Made by a program: the position numbers and the translations under genes. From Liolophura sinensis (taxonomy: Eukaryota; Mollusca; Polyplacophora; Chitonida; Chitonidae), in contig NC_088301.1 of assembly GCF_032854445.1 (NCBI RefSeq), positions 52,563,187-52,627,186 of the forward strand: a stretch of DNA of 64,000 bases. Reading direction: 5' to 3'. The notes under the pieces are model-generated. The model ran no database searches. It was given only the letters and a program-made list of their open reading frames with translations, and had not been told where the DNA came from. The stretch's first letter is position 1; every line of letters starts with the position of its first letter. Below are positions 55,060 to 64,000 of this stretch, piece after piece.

Positions 55060-57570
55060 AGTTACTTTAATTTATACAACTCGTGATTATTCAACACATG
55101 GAAAGACGTAAACATAACGTCTTAAATTACAGACATTTTATTATTCCTCACGGCAATGGGAGTGAAAGGCCATTGATGCAAAGCGACATTGCGATACAAT
55201 TAATAGCCCGTTTTATGCCTTAATTCAAGGTAGGTCACGATAGTGCAGATGTGTGCTACTACGTGTTGATGACTAAATAAATGCCTTGATTAACACAGTT
55301 CAAGGGTCAGTCTCCAGGTTACATATGTGTACAGAGCTCAACACCCCAGTAACTGAAGTGACTGTTGGCCTGATTGTATAAAGGATTCCTCGCCGATTTG
55401 CATTAATTCTTAAATTGCATTGATGATTGAACCATTATAATTTACAGAGATTCTGACAATATTGTTGACTTTTTATATGACCTGTTAACAACAACCAAGA
55501 TTTTCTCAGAGGCAGCTACAAGCATCAGGTGAGACTTCATAATTATGGACACACCTTGAACTCCTTTATGAAAAGCAGCATTAGTAAATTCCTCTTGATA
55601 ACATTAATTTGTATCTATGTTTTATGAATATATTTCATTTATGTTAAACAAGGTGCGTAAGAATTATAATTTCAGTTATAAGGCGGCTTCAAGATTTATT
55701 GATTAAGAAAGCCGGAGTGCCCAGAATGAACGACCTGTCCTCTTCGGGTACCTGATAAGCCTAAACAACGACAACTGGATTTTAACAAGCGATCTCATGG
55801 GCCAAGGGCCTACGTAGAGAGTCAGTGATTTAAACACGTTAACCAGCGAAAGCCTTGCTATTCAGGTATCCTTCAGGTGTGGGTGTGTGTAATAATAGTG
55901 TGTGTGTGTATTAAGAGGTTTCCAGTGCATATATATGTGTGTGTAATACATATAGTTTTGTGTTTCTACTCTACCATACCTTAAAATTCTTCTAAGAATC
56001 CAAATAAGAAGAAAATAAGAATCCATATCTTCTATATGGGCAGTAATTTAACTAGATTCACACCCATTATGGTTCAAGCCATCAGGTCGGTTTATCGACA
56101 TCTTTAAGTCTCTCTAAATCAGGCACAACATTCTGGATGTGAAAACTTTAATGCATCTAATTTCAATTCTCGATAGTCATATATTATTTAAGCTTAACAA
56201 TTCGAGGTGAAAATATAACCCCTTACATAAAAGTGACATCTTGGTTGGTTTTCTCCTGCGAAACATCGTACATAAACCCTTTAAGGATTTTGACAGATTA
56301 CCTTCTCCAATATTCGCCCCTCAACTGTCAGGTTCTTCAAGTTATAATTAACCACTCTTCGTGACGAGTAACGTTTCGCTTGTAGTACAAGCCGTACGCG
56401 ACTGAAAATCAACAAGAAATCAACAAGACTGCCATAAGACAGAGATATACGCCTGTCCTGTTTTACACCAAAATAAGACTGTTTCCTAGCTTAAAGAAAC
56501 AGTGGACCAGCAAGAACTTGCGACCTTGAGAGAGCTTTGAGAACCTCTCTATTGTAAATTGTGCAAATGGTTGTAAATGACTAACTTCCTTTTTCAAATT
56601 TCTCCCAAACTGATTGGCTTGTTGTTGTCAAGTATCTTGCATTTTTGGGATAAACCACGATAGCTGCTAATAAATATCCTAATCCTGAGATAAAATTATG
56701 ACCGAGAGACAACTATGTCTCATTTTTTGCACGTGAGTATGATCTGCCATGAATGATTTGAGTATAATATAGTGGCTAACCGTTTGATAAGCTTTCTTGG
56801 GAACGTGTCTTTGCTTGCGGTTTATTTTTGTATTTAAACTGAACATAACGTCTGCCACTGTATACACATAGAAAAAAGGATATGGGACACAGTAATCCAA
56901 GAAAAATATGTAAAACATTGTATTAAGTTTTGAAAGCCGAGAAGATGAAGTCCATATTGGGGATATGGCTCTGGCGGACCATTCCCTCCGAGTACCCATG
57001 CTGTAAAAGCCTTTGAGAAGTTGGTCAATCACTAGTACTGAAAGCTTCACATGGTAATTGGCTGTCACATCAAAAAACCTGTTGGCTCTGAATTGTCAAT
57101 GTGGTTTCTTATAGTGGGTATATCGATGCAATAAACTGGATTTTGGCTGTTAGCTGAAGTGTTAAACTCGTGCATTTTTGACCACCCATTTATGAGCAGG
57201 GAACCGAAAATGTCTGCCTAAGTCACTATACGTATATGTTGGGAAGGAGACTGCAGTAACTCGTCAGTGTGCACTAGATAGCCTTTAACATGGAAAAATT
57301 AAGTGATCAAATGAATTGCTAGATACTGACGAGTGTTTGCTATTTATTTTGTTGATAAGAGGTGTAGAATTGTTTAAATATTTTAGAACATTTCTGGAAT
57401 ACTTCATTAATTCAGATTTAGTGGCTGACTTTATGTCCACTTTAAATGTTATTGCAATATTCAAGCTCTGCACAATGTTCACAAACACACAAAATGACAA
57501 TAAGGGTATCCTTTTGTATTCTCAAGGGTACTTTTTTCTACTTTTGTTTTTACTTTTTTCGGGCTATTCC
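55060..57570. other. Intergenic, no gene supported
   Basis: It contains GT-rich stretches at 55876-55950 and overlapping ORFs near 56680-57070 without a recognisable domain. Confidence 0.4.
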
Positions 57571-57574
57571 TTCT

Positions 57575-57800
57575 TTCCATCGTCCGATAGCTTCCTGCCA
57601 TCATCTTATTGATTCTTGTAATCGTCCCATCCCTTCCTGTCATGTACCCATCCCTTCCTATCATCGTCCTTGTCATCGTCCCATCACTTCTTGCCATAAT
57701 CCCATCATTTCTTGCAATTGTCCTGTCGCTACTTACCATCGTCCAATCGCTTCTTGCCATCGACCCATCGTTTGGAATTATTGCCCCATGTCCCTTCGAG
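57575..57800. repeat. Minisatellite, about 21-bp unit
   Basis: Units close to CATCGTCCCATCGCTTCTTGC recur about every 21 bases with many variants. Because 21 is a multiple of three, all frames tend to stay open and give 7-residue repeating ORFs on both strands; none is a gene. Confidence 0.85.
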
Positions 57801-58280
57801 CTATCGCCCAATTGGTTCGTACAATCGTCAGACTATACTATAATAGTACGCTTTAAAATCCTCAAAATCTCTCCTACATTTTTCTCCTTCAGTGTTTGGT
57901 AACAACTCCGCTAAAGGTGAGTCCTTTTGAGGAAAATCCCGTTTAAGAATCATATAACACTTATTTTGGGGGTATACAATGCTTGTTGATTTCAGGTTGA
58001 AGGATAAGTATACATTTATATACACCTCGATGACATTTATCCGACGTTTTAGTGAAAAGCTATGCAATTTTATTTCCATAAATTCATTTTTAAATTCTAG
58101 AGTATTTTCTTTTCGGTATTTTTTACGTTAATTGGAAATATAAAGATCAGGTGACTTTGTTTTGGATCAGTATGAGGGCTGATGAAGTATCCATCTAGAA
58201 CTGCGTTAAGGTCACATTCTGTCCAGGGTATAAATACACGGTAGACGAGAACGACCTGGTATTGGAAAGTAGTATATGTT

Positions 58281-58466
58281 TCGGGGGTTCTGGCCCACCC
58301 CCGGCTAGGGCCCGCTCCATCCCCCTGGCGGGCGCCCAGCCCACGTTTAACCCAATAGGGCAAGCCCATAACGCCCCACGTCCATGGCAGTATATGGTTC
58401 TGGGCCACCCACCCTCGCCACCATCGGCTAGTGCCCGCTCCACACCCCTCGCCGGCCTGGGGCTCC
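58281..58466. repeat. Diverged GC-rich tandem duplication, about 120-bp spacing
   Basis: GGTTCTGGCCCACCC, GGCTAGGGCCCGCTCCATCC and CGGGCGCCCAGCC at 58278-58343 recur as GGTTCTGGGCCACCCACC, GGCTAGTGCCCGCTCCACAC and CCGGCCTGGGGC at 58397-58463. The composition contrasts sharply with the AT-rich flank and marks the start of the Polinton-like region. The Pro/Ala-rich start of the overlapping ORF comes from it. Confidence 0.7.
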
Positions 58467-58510
58467 ATTTAAAACTTGCTGACTATTGCGGATATGCCCA
58501 TACAATCAGC

Positions 58511-58789
58511 ATGCCTCAGGGACACACCACATGCAAGTGGCTGAAGTGTGGATCTTTCGATCTCTGTGGTCAGAGCTGCCTTAGGAATTTCTGTAGGGTT
58601 CACCTCGCCAGGTTAAGGAAAAGCCCTGGTACACAGCCATGTAAAGTGTATGGACTAGGCTTCAGAAATGAGTATCAATGCAGCCCAGCATGTGGCTACC
58701 ACAAAATGCAAAAAAGGCGTGTTAAGGCTTTCCGAAACGTGAACGTGCCTGAAGTCATTCACACGGTGCAGACCCTACAGCTTTCCTAG
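58511..58789 (+). CDS. Cys-rich zinc-cluster ORF of a Polinton/Maverick-like element
   Basis: An open frame continues upstream to 58262, but the first about 70 residues are the GC-rich duplication, so I take Met at 58511 as a more sensible start (92 codons). Its residues carry a regular C/H spacing (C91, C96, C102, C106, C111, H114, then C127, C140, C144, H147 counted from 58262) and a basic stretch KMQKRRVK, as in a DNA-binding zinc cluster. It lies immediately upstream of polymerase B remnants in the same orientation and belongs with that element. The specific role is unknown. Confidence 0.55.
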   Translation: MPQGHTTCKWLKCGSFDLCGQSCLRNFCRVHLARLRKSPGTQPCKVYGLGFRNEYQCSPACGYHKMQKRRVKAFRNVNVPEVIHTVQTLQLS

Positions 58790-59890
58790 AAGCGGTGCGC
58801 CCCCAGATCAGGGGAAAGCTCGAATAGGAGGTACAACCCCTTGGTGGTTTGAAATTTCAGCTCGCCCTCAAAGCCCAGCTGCGCAAAGCCGGGCCGGATG
58901 GAGGTGAAGAGTTCACAGCCCCTATCCTCCACCACAAGCAGGAGGCCCTTCTGCAAAAGAGTGAGGTTGAAGAGGCAGTTAGCAAAGCCTTCCCTCACAG
59001 TTAGCTTGGAAACCCTTGAGAAATGGACGCACAGAGGGTCAGAATGGGTTGTCGATCGGGTGGAAGCTTTATGGCTGGTTATCGCTCGATACCAGCCGCT
59101 GGGATGAGGTTCCTACATCCCATTGCCAACAGCTATGAGGAACAAGAAGGTAGTTGCCTGAGATCGGCGCTTCGGTCTGCCTTATTCCCAGCCAATGACC
59201 ACGTGGGCAGGCCTACCAAGTACCCAACCGACGATGACCTCAACTTCGAAGGGATCGACGCCCCCACACCCGTCTCACAGATCCCAAAAGTCGAGTGGCA
59301 GAACAACTTGGCAATAAACGTCTTCGGCTGGGACAAAGGCGTGATCGTACACCACATCAGCAAACAGTCAGGGGACTTCTCACGGATCAACCTGCTGTTG
59401 ATTGAGAATGCCAGCAAATTCCACCATTCCTGGGTCAAGGACTTTAACCGCCTGCTCTATGACCAGAGCAAGCACCGGGAGCGAAAGCACCTATGCGAGC
59501 GCTGCCGGCACGGCTACACCAGGCAGGGCCTGCTGGAAGAACACAAGCCAGAGTGCAAAGGTATCAGTCAGACCGCTGTGAGGGCACAGATGGTAGAAGA
59601 GTGCAAAAACCAAGTTGGCCTTCCACAACCACCATAAGCAGCTGCCGGCCCGTAACATCATCTATGCAGACACTGAGGCTCTCACTACTCAGGTGGAGGG
59701 TCCAGAACTGGATCCCACAAAAAGCAACACCCGAAAAACACAACAGCATTAGGCTTGCAGTTACTGGTTCATCGTGGTGCCGTGTGATAGGCAGTTGTGC
59801 AAGATCAAGACGGTTTTGGGTTAACCCAAAGGCCATGAGGATGACACAAAAGGACGGACAGGCCTACAACACCGCCACGACCTGCCATGT
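58790..59890 (+). pseudogene. Protein-primed DNA polymerase B (Polinton/adintovirus type), N-terminal part, broken
   Basis: Polinton-type elements encode a protein-primed family B polymerase. Here its N-terminal region survives in at least three frames: a piece at about 58790-58985 containing an in-frame stop, TLEKWTHRGSEW at about 59005-59100, and the longest clean run at 59110-59637. That run includes NLAINVFGWDKG and a C-x2-C...H-x3-C zinc finger (about 59487-59562). Past a frameshift, IIYADTEALTT (about 59658-59690) looks like the start of the exonuclease domain with its D-x-E motif. Deletions follow, and homology stops at 59890 where a Penelope-like element begins. The exonuclease body and palm are absent, so it is non-functional. 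Confidence 0.82.
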
Positions 59891-60604
59891 TTGTGGAAAT
59901 ATAAGCGTCATGTCCGACATTCATATACCATTCGTAGTCCGTAAAGGGCGTTCCAACTCGATAATTGCAAGATCCATTTCCAAAACAACGATTAACACTA
60001 GCTCCCAAAGACAAAGGTATGTAAGAAATTATACAAATAGGAAATAAAGCCAGTAACACACAAGAGAGAAGCAGTCATCAGTTTTCAATGATGCCGGGCA
60101 AACAATGAATATTCCAGGGATGAATTCCAAATCAAAGTTTAAATTCGTAGTCCGTGAATGAGTTCCAGATCAAATAACAATTAAACAAGTATCTCAGTCG
60201 CGCTTTAATTGCCACTTTTCATAAAGGCATCATGCACATGTAATGAGCATGGCTGCCTTTAAGGTCCCTAGCCCTGGGTTAAGCGGTATTAGATACAGTT
60301 TGAAAATGACGAGCGTTACAGACTCTAACCGATCAGATTGTGATTCAAAAGTAACTTACGATTACGTCTTTCCCGTTAATATGTAAGGATCTCATGCTAC
60401 AAGAGGCGCCATCTTTGATGTTACACATGACAAACAAGATAGACTGTTACACTGGGCAAGCAGCGCCATCTGTGTTGTTAAATACCATATACACGATAGG
60501 TATGTACGTTGGGATAACAGCGAAGTCTATGTGGTTGATCACAATGCAGGTCGCCAGAGACACTGAACGCTCTGTCCAAACCTGCCCACGAGAGTGTTAT
60601 ATTG

Positions 60605-61975
60605 CTTCAGCAATATGGGGGTTATTTAACGCCAGTAGATCATCAATATACCGCTTGGTAAATGAAAAGGATCGAGTTTTAAAGATATTACTTTTAAGTA
60701 TTTTCTGCATATAGTCGTATTCATTTGAAAACTGGTATAGGTCTGCCAAAAGAGGCACACAGTTGGTAACCATTGGAATACCTGTGCGCTGTTGGTAAAT
60801 GGTGTCTCCTGAATTTCACATAGATGTTATTAATGAGAAATTCAAGTAATTCAATGAATAATGTAACATCCCATGAGTGGTAACCTTTATAAAGAGTAGA
60901 ACTAAAGAAAACCTTATTGCTTCTGACGTTAATGTAATGGTGACCTGTTTTAGTAAAAACCGAGACAATTAACGACGATATTCTTTCAATAAGATCTTCC
61001 TGCGGAATCGTAGTACAGAGAGTAGAGAAATCCCATGTGGATAAGTCTTTGTACGGTATATGCATATGAGCATCAAGTTCTTCTGCAAGACGTTTGGAGT
61101 TGTTAAGAATCCACATGCAGTTGACACCTAAATTTTTTGTTATGGCACAACAATACTTATTCTCTAAATAGGGTTGACAATAGTTTGGTGGTACAACTTC
61201 TTGAACCCGCAATAAATCGAGCCTTGTATGGGGATTTATGCATGTTAGGAATCCAGTAAGGTTATGGTATTTCTGTATGACGTGTAGGTATATTTATGCG
61301 CCTTTCTTTAAGAAAGGTTTTGTGTTTGTTAAATAGTTCCTCCAGAATACATGTAGTGCAGAATACGTGGATGTCGTTATAGATGCACATAGTTCTTGAA
61401 CAAGAATTTGATAATGATAATTCTTGCAAATAAAGATGATATTATTAGGAGCCTTGTCTGCTGCAGTGATGACAAGTTTATTATGAAGATTGGAGAGTCT
61501 TTCTTGCACAGTAGGATACTTCAGAACCTGTTTAACTTTAGGTAGAGCATCAATGTCTATACGGTGTATAGTTAAACTAATCTTCTTTTTGACAATATCA
61601 AGCCGAAGTACCGAAGAATCCACTTTCTCCCGTTTTGACCATTTTTTAACATATTCCTTAAGCGCCGCGAATGTTGACGTTTCTCTTTTCTCTATACCTC
61701 TCACAAAGAGATTCTTTAGATGATGATTCTTAATAATATTAAGGTCACCTGTCAGGACATGTTTACATTTGTCGTGGGTAAAAACTGAGGATTCACAATC
61801 ACAGTTATAACCGCCATAGGCATACGTCGCCAAATCGAACTCATTGATGGCCTGGGAATAATTGAAAATTTTGGAAGTGATAGGTTTTGTATACTCATAG
61901 GATATGGAAGGGGGCTCATGGATTTTAAAATAATTAGGCACAGCACTACGAACATCAGGTTCATTGAAGATGCGT
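60605..61975 (-). pseudogene. Penelope-like reverse transcriptase, frameshifted and internally deleted
   Basis: Pieces in order: RIFNEPDVRSAVPNYFKIHE onward to 61294, then in another frame YWIPNMHKSPYKARFIA and SCTTKLLSTL (61230-61160 region), then motif A as STWDFSTLCTTIP (about 61040-61000), then motif B-like QQRTGIPMVTNCVPLLADL (about 60790-60735), and the catalytic RYIDDLLALNNP (about 60653-60618). The YIDD box is intact, but several frameshifts and stops separate the pieces. After it the thumb region is missing, compared with copy B at 47110. Confidence 0.82.
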
Positions 61976-63028
61976 GGTTAGGTTAATTAAATCAATGCCA
62001 ATGTCTAAATATTTTATCTTCAGAAAGAGTCGATCGTATTGAGTTTCAATTGTAGTTACAGGGCGATACAATCGAAAATACAATATGTCTTGACACAGGC
62101 GTACAAGGTGAGGTGGAACATTAAAATTGTGCATGTTATTGGATACGTCTTGAACTACCTGTTTTAGCAAGTTCAGTGGCAGTGCATATAATACTGTGCG
62201 TAGAGCATGCATGCTATTGGTGTCATACGACAATCCTACTAAATAGCTAACTATGACATGTTTGTGAATCATGTTTCTGCTGAACTTCCTCCAACCATGA
62301 CTGCGAGGTCTATGTTTATGGTATTTGAATAAATTTGTTATGATGGAGTCATGTGGTTGGTTAGATGTTACAATGTCGATTCCCATAACGTTATCATTCA
62401 ACCCATATGGGAAGACTGAACCAATCTCTAGCATCCAGAAAAGCTCACGGTCACGGATTTTACGTTCAAATTCGACATCTGTCTCTTTTGTCGATAGATA
62501 AACCGATTCTATTATTTGAATGCTGAAATGGTTCCAGTCGTGGTCGGAGACAGAGAAATGCTTGCCTATTAGCAATTGTTTCTTGCGCACGAACTTACAG
62601 TGCCCGTTCACCCGTAGATGTAGTTTCTGAGTGATCTTCCCAACATACTGCTGACCACACTTCTTGCATATTACCAAGTAAATACAGTTGGGCGCAATAC
62701 AACTTAGGTTAATGTAGGAATTAACAGAATAACATTTACCAGTCAGTGAAGAAATAAAAGTGGCGGATGTATCAAATGATTGACATTTAAGACAATTGGG
62801 ATGTCCACATTTGGAAATAGTTAAATGTTTGCTTTGGGAATTCAGTGTCAAACGATCGTTCAATTGGATAGAACACGGTTTGGTGGAAATACCATGTTTA
62901 ATGTTCTCAAATATATCCGGTATTTGGATGGAAATGGGTGTTAGTGCAAACGAATCATTTATTGACTCGCCCTGGGAACATGCACCACTATTCCCAGGGT
63001 TAGTCCTATACATATTGTTGTAATTCAT
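61961..63028 (-). CDS. N-terminal GIY-YIG endonuclease part of the Penelope-like polyprotein
   Basis: The frame is open from 63265, but the first about 58 codons are terminal-repeat sequence, so Met at 63026-63028 is preferred. Numbered from 63265: a zinc motif CGHPNCLKC (153-161), the endonuclease core CIYLVICKKCGQQYVGK (194-210), R218 and H222, then the RDRELFWMLEIGSVFPYGLN block (271-290) with the expected Glu and terminal Asn. The remaining 140 residues are the linker toward the reverse transcriptase. GIY-YIG nucleases nick target DNA to prime reverse transcription. The frame ends at TGA (61961-61963), but homology continues in another frame as RIFNEPDVRSA, so this is a frameshift and not a real end. 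Confidence 0.85.
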   Translation of the reverse strand: MNYNNMYRTNPGNSGACSQGESINDSFALTPISIQIPDIFENIKHGISTKPCSIQLNDRLTLNSQSKHLTISKCGHPNCLKCQSFDTSATFISSLTGKCYSVNSYINLSCIAPNCIYLVICKKCGQQYVGKITQKLHLRVNGHCKFVRKKQLLIGKHFSVSDHDWNHFSIQIIESVYLSTKETDVEFERKIRDRELFWMLEIGSVFPYGLNDNVMGIDIVTSNQPHDSIITNLFKYHKHRPRSHGWRKFSRNMIHKHVIVSYLVGLSYDTNSMHALRTVLYALPLNLLKQVVQDVSNNMHNFNVPPHLVRLCQDILYFRLYRPVTTIETQYDRLFLKIKYLDIGIDLINLTTHLQ

Positions 63029-63349
63029 AGTTGTTGGTATAATTGTGCGGAGGCCTCGCCTCGGGGTCAAAAACAACCAGCAGAATCGGGGCATGCACAG
63101 GTTATAAATATAAGCGTCACGTCCGACATTCATATACCATTCGTAGCCCGTAAAAGGCGTTCCAAATCGATAATCGCAAGATCCATTTCCAAAACAACGT
63201 TTAACACTAACTCCCAAAGACAAAGGTATGTAAGAAAGCCGCCCTGCTGAGCGCGTGTGCAACAAATGGGTGCGCCCCTTGCTCTTCTACTAACTTCCGT
63301 CGATTCTAGGTAGAAATTTGCTTGCCGCCATTGAATACATCTACAATGC

Positions 63350-63910
63350 AGTCTCCCTGAGAGTCTTAGTCATTTAAGCGCCCCCTTCGTCCCCTTTATC
63401 AAGGAGCTTGTCGATCAGGTCGTCACAGTCCATTCTATTCCTTCTGAACACGTGGAGAAGAGGTGGGATAGTTGTTGCTTATATATCCACGAGCAGGCGC
63501 CTTAGCTTAATATAGTCGTACACGAGTCCAAAAAAAAAGCAGAGACTGTACAGCGAGTGCTGCCGACCAGCAGTAGCTGTGTGATAGCATACATGCTGGC
63601 ATACCTGATATACAGCTGGCTTATCAGTCTTCAACACAAGCTTAGTGTGTCGGTTCTCTGCAAGCAGCTGCCGAGCCGCCGTTCTCTCCTCCCGCCTCGG
63701 GATGACAGTCTTCAAACTAGTAGTGATTTTTACAGCGGAAGGGGCAACCCAACACGTCTGCTCGCGCAGGCCGGAGAAAGCTGGGGAAATGAGCATATCC
63801 TTTTTCTGCGAAAACGCCTTCAGAGCGCTACTGTCATCGATGATGTACAGCGTAGGCTCTCCGTGGAAAAGCTTGTACAGTGCTCTCCGTGGAGCCGTGG
63901 AGCCGCTCAC
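63350..63910 (-). pseudogene. Polinton/adintovirus-type packaging ATPase (FtsK/HerA-like), degenerate
   Basis: The 143-codon frame (63910-63479) is open further to the window edge on the minus strand. It contains a Walker B-like LYIIDDSSALKAF (residues 21-33), AFSG joined directly to LREQT (an internal deletion), and VIPRREERTA...TKLVLKTDKPAVYQV, characteristic of the genome-packaging ATPase of Polinton-type elements. After a stop, a nearby frame gives MDCDDLIDKLLDKGDEGGA (63433-63376), a plausible displaced C-terminus. The segment holding sensor residues is missing, and any Walker A would be off-window or lost. It is on the strand opposite polymerase B, as in other Polinton layouts. Confidence 0.72.
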
Positions 63911-64000
63911 CGGTGTCGAGGCAGTAGACCTCGGGGTCTGAAAACACTCATGGCCTCCGCTGGTATGATCTGTTTTACTGGAGTTTGATGGAAATATTAA

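Larger units (their letters stand above)
59893..63237 (-). mobile_element. Penelope-like retroelement, permuted (GIY-YIG first), copy A
   Basis: Minus-strand order: a 132-base terminal repeat (63237-63106), a GIY-YIG ORF, a broken reverse transcriptase, then a longer terminal repeat (60604-59893) whose end repeats the 132-base block in direct orientation. Such pLTR-like direct repeats are typical of Penelope elements. The endonuclease precedes the reverse transcriptase in one continuous protein with no terminal repeat between them, so the order is a true permutation and not a tandem artefact. The element sits in a Polinton-like polymerase gene and points against it. A reverse transcriptase deletion lies at about 60605, where the palm is joined directly to the thumb end. 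Confidence 0.85.

Noticed and set aside
56679-57068. 129-codon minus ORF, considered as a LINE reverse transcriptase piece
   Set aside because: A chance NFSKAF string in another frame was the only hint; no other reverse transcriptase block is near.
57446-57856. 136-codon plus and 110-codon minus ORFs
   Set aside because: Translations of a 21-bp minisatellite open in all frames.
58097-58468. Minus-strand 123-codon Gly/Trp-rich ORF
   Set aside because: Shadow of the GC-rich duplication; no domain.

Overview
The window is animal nuclear DNA: AT-rich, intron-containing, gene-sparse and full of decayed retroelements. Several independent copies of tRNA-derived SINEs have the layout I associate with molluscs: a Meta-domain-type SINE ending in (TTTA)n, and a second family ending in (CACT)n. 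A lophotrochozoan, most likely a mollusc, is the best reading. This is inference from the repeats and the overall look of the genes; no species can be named. Two 200-base runs of N (20735-20934 and 50204-50403) are scaffold gaps.

Three host genes are supported. At 1026-2192 (+) is an intronless rhodopsin-class GPCR. At 11013-12200 (-) is an intronless GT31 (beta-1,3-galactosyltransferase-like) type II Golgi enzyme. From 36342 down to 22389 (-) is a complete multi-exon cadherin. I rebuilt the cadherin from 14 exons. All junctions have GT/AG and matching phases, and the exons sum to 6360 nt, or 2119 residues plus stop. The product has a signal peptide, about 17 cadherin repeats plus a degenerate one, a membrane-proximal region, one transmembrane helix and a tail of about 76 residues. 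A single 3991-base exon carries about two thirds of the ectodomain.

The rest is mobile or repetitive. 2.2-3.1 kb is a diverged 60-bp satellite. 4.6-8.2 kb is a patchwork of SINEs, an unnamed dispersed repeat (here called R2) and Penelope-like fragments. 19.9-20.1 kb is a MITE-like element. 42.1-46.5 kb is a degenerate BEL/Pao retrotransposon lying between two long inverted repeats rich in CGAGATT/AATCTCG modules. 47.1-48.0 kb is the 3' end of a Penelope-like element. 50.4-52.9 kb is a roughly 20-bp minisatellite split by a 1.9-kb insert with imperfect terminal inverted repeats. 54.2-54.6 kb is a 52-bp minisatellite and 57.6-57.8 kb a 21-bp one.

From 58.3 kb to the end lies a wrecked Polinton/Maverick (adintovirus-like) element: a zinc-cluster ORF, the N-terminal part of a protein-primed DNA polymerase B, and on the opposite strand a packaging-ATPase fragment. 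Nested in it, at about 59893-63237, is a Penelope-like retroelement whose GIY-YIG endonuclease precedes the reverse transcriptase. That is the permuted, Naiad-type order, not the canonical one. At least five other Penelope-like fragments of the same family lie elsewhere in the window, three of them on the same strand as the long copy and two inside cadherin introns.

The host genes show no sign of working together. The most noteworthy items are the permuted Penelope element, the long-inverted-repeat/BEL composite, two perfect 22-bp hairpins with 4-nt loops, and the cadherin's exon structure and possible alternative C-terminus.
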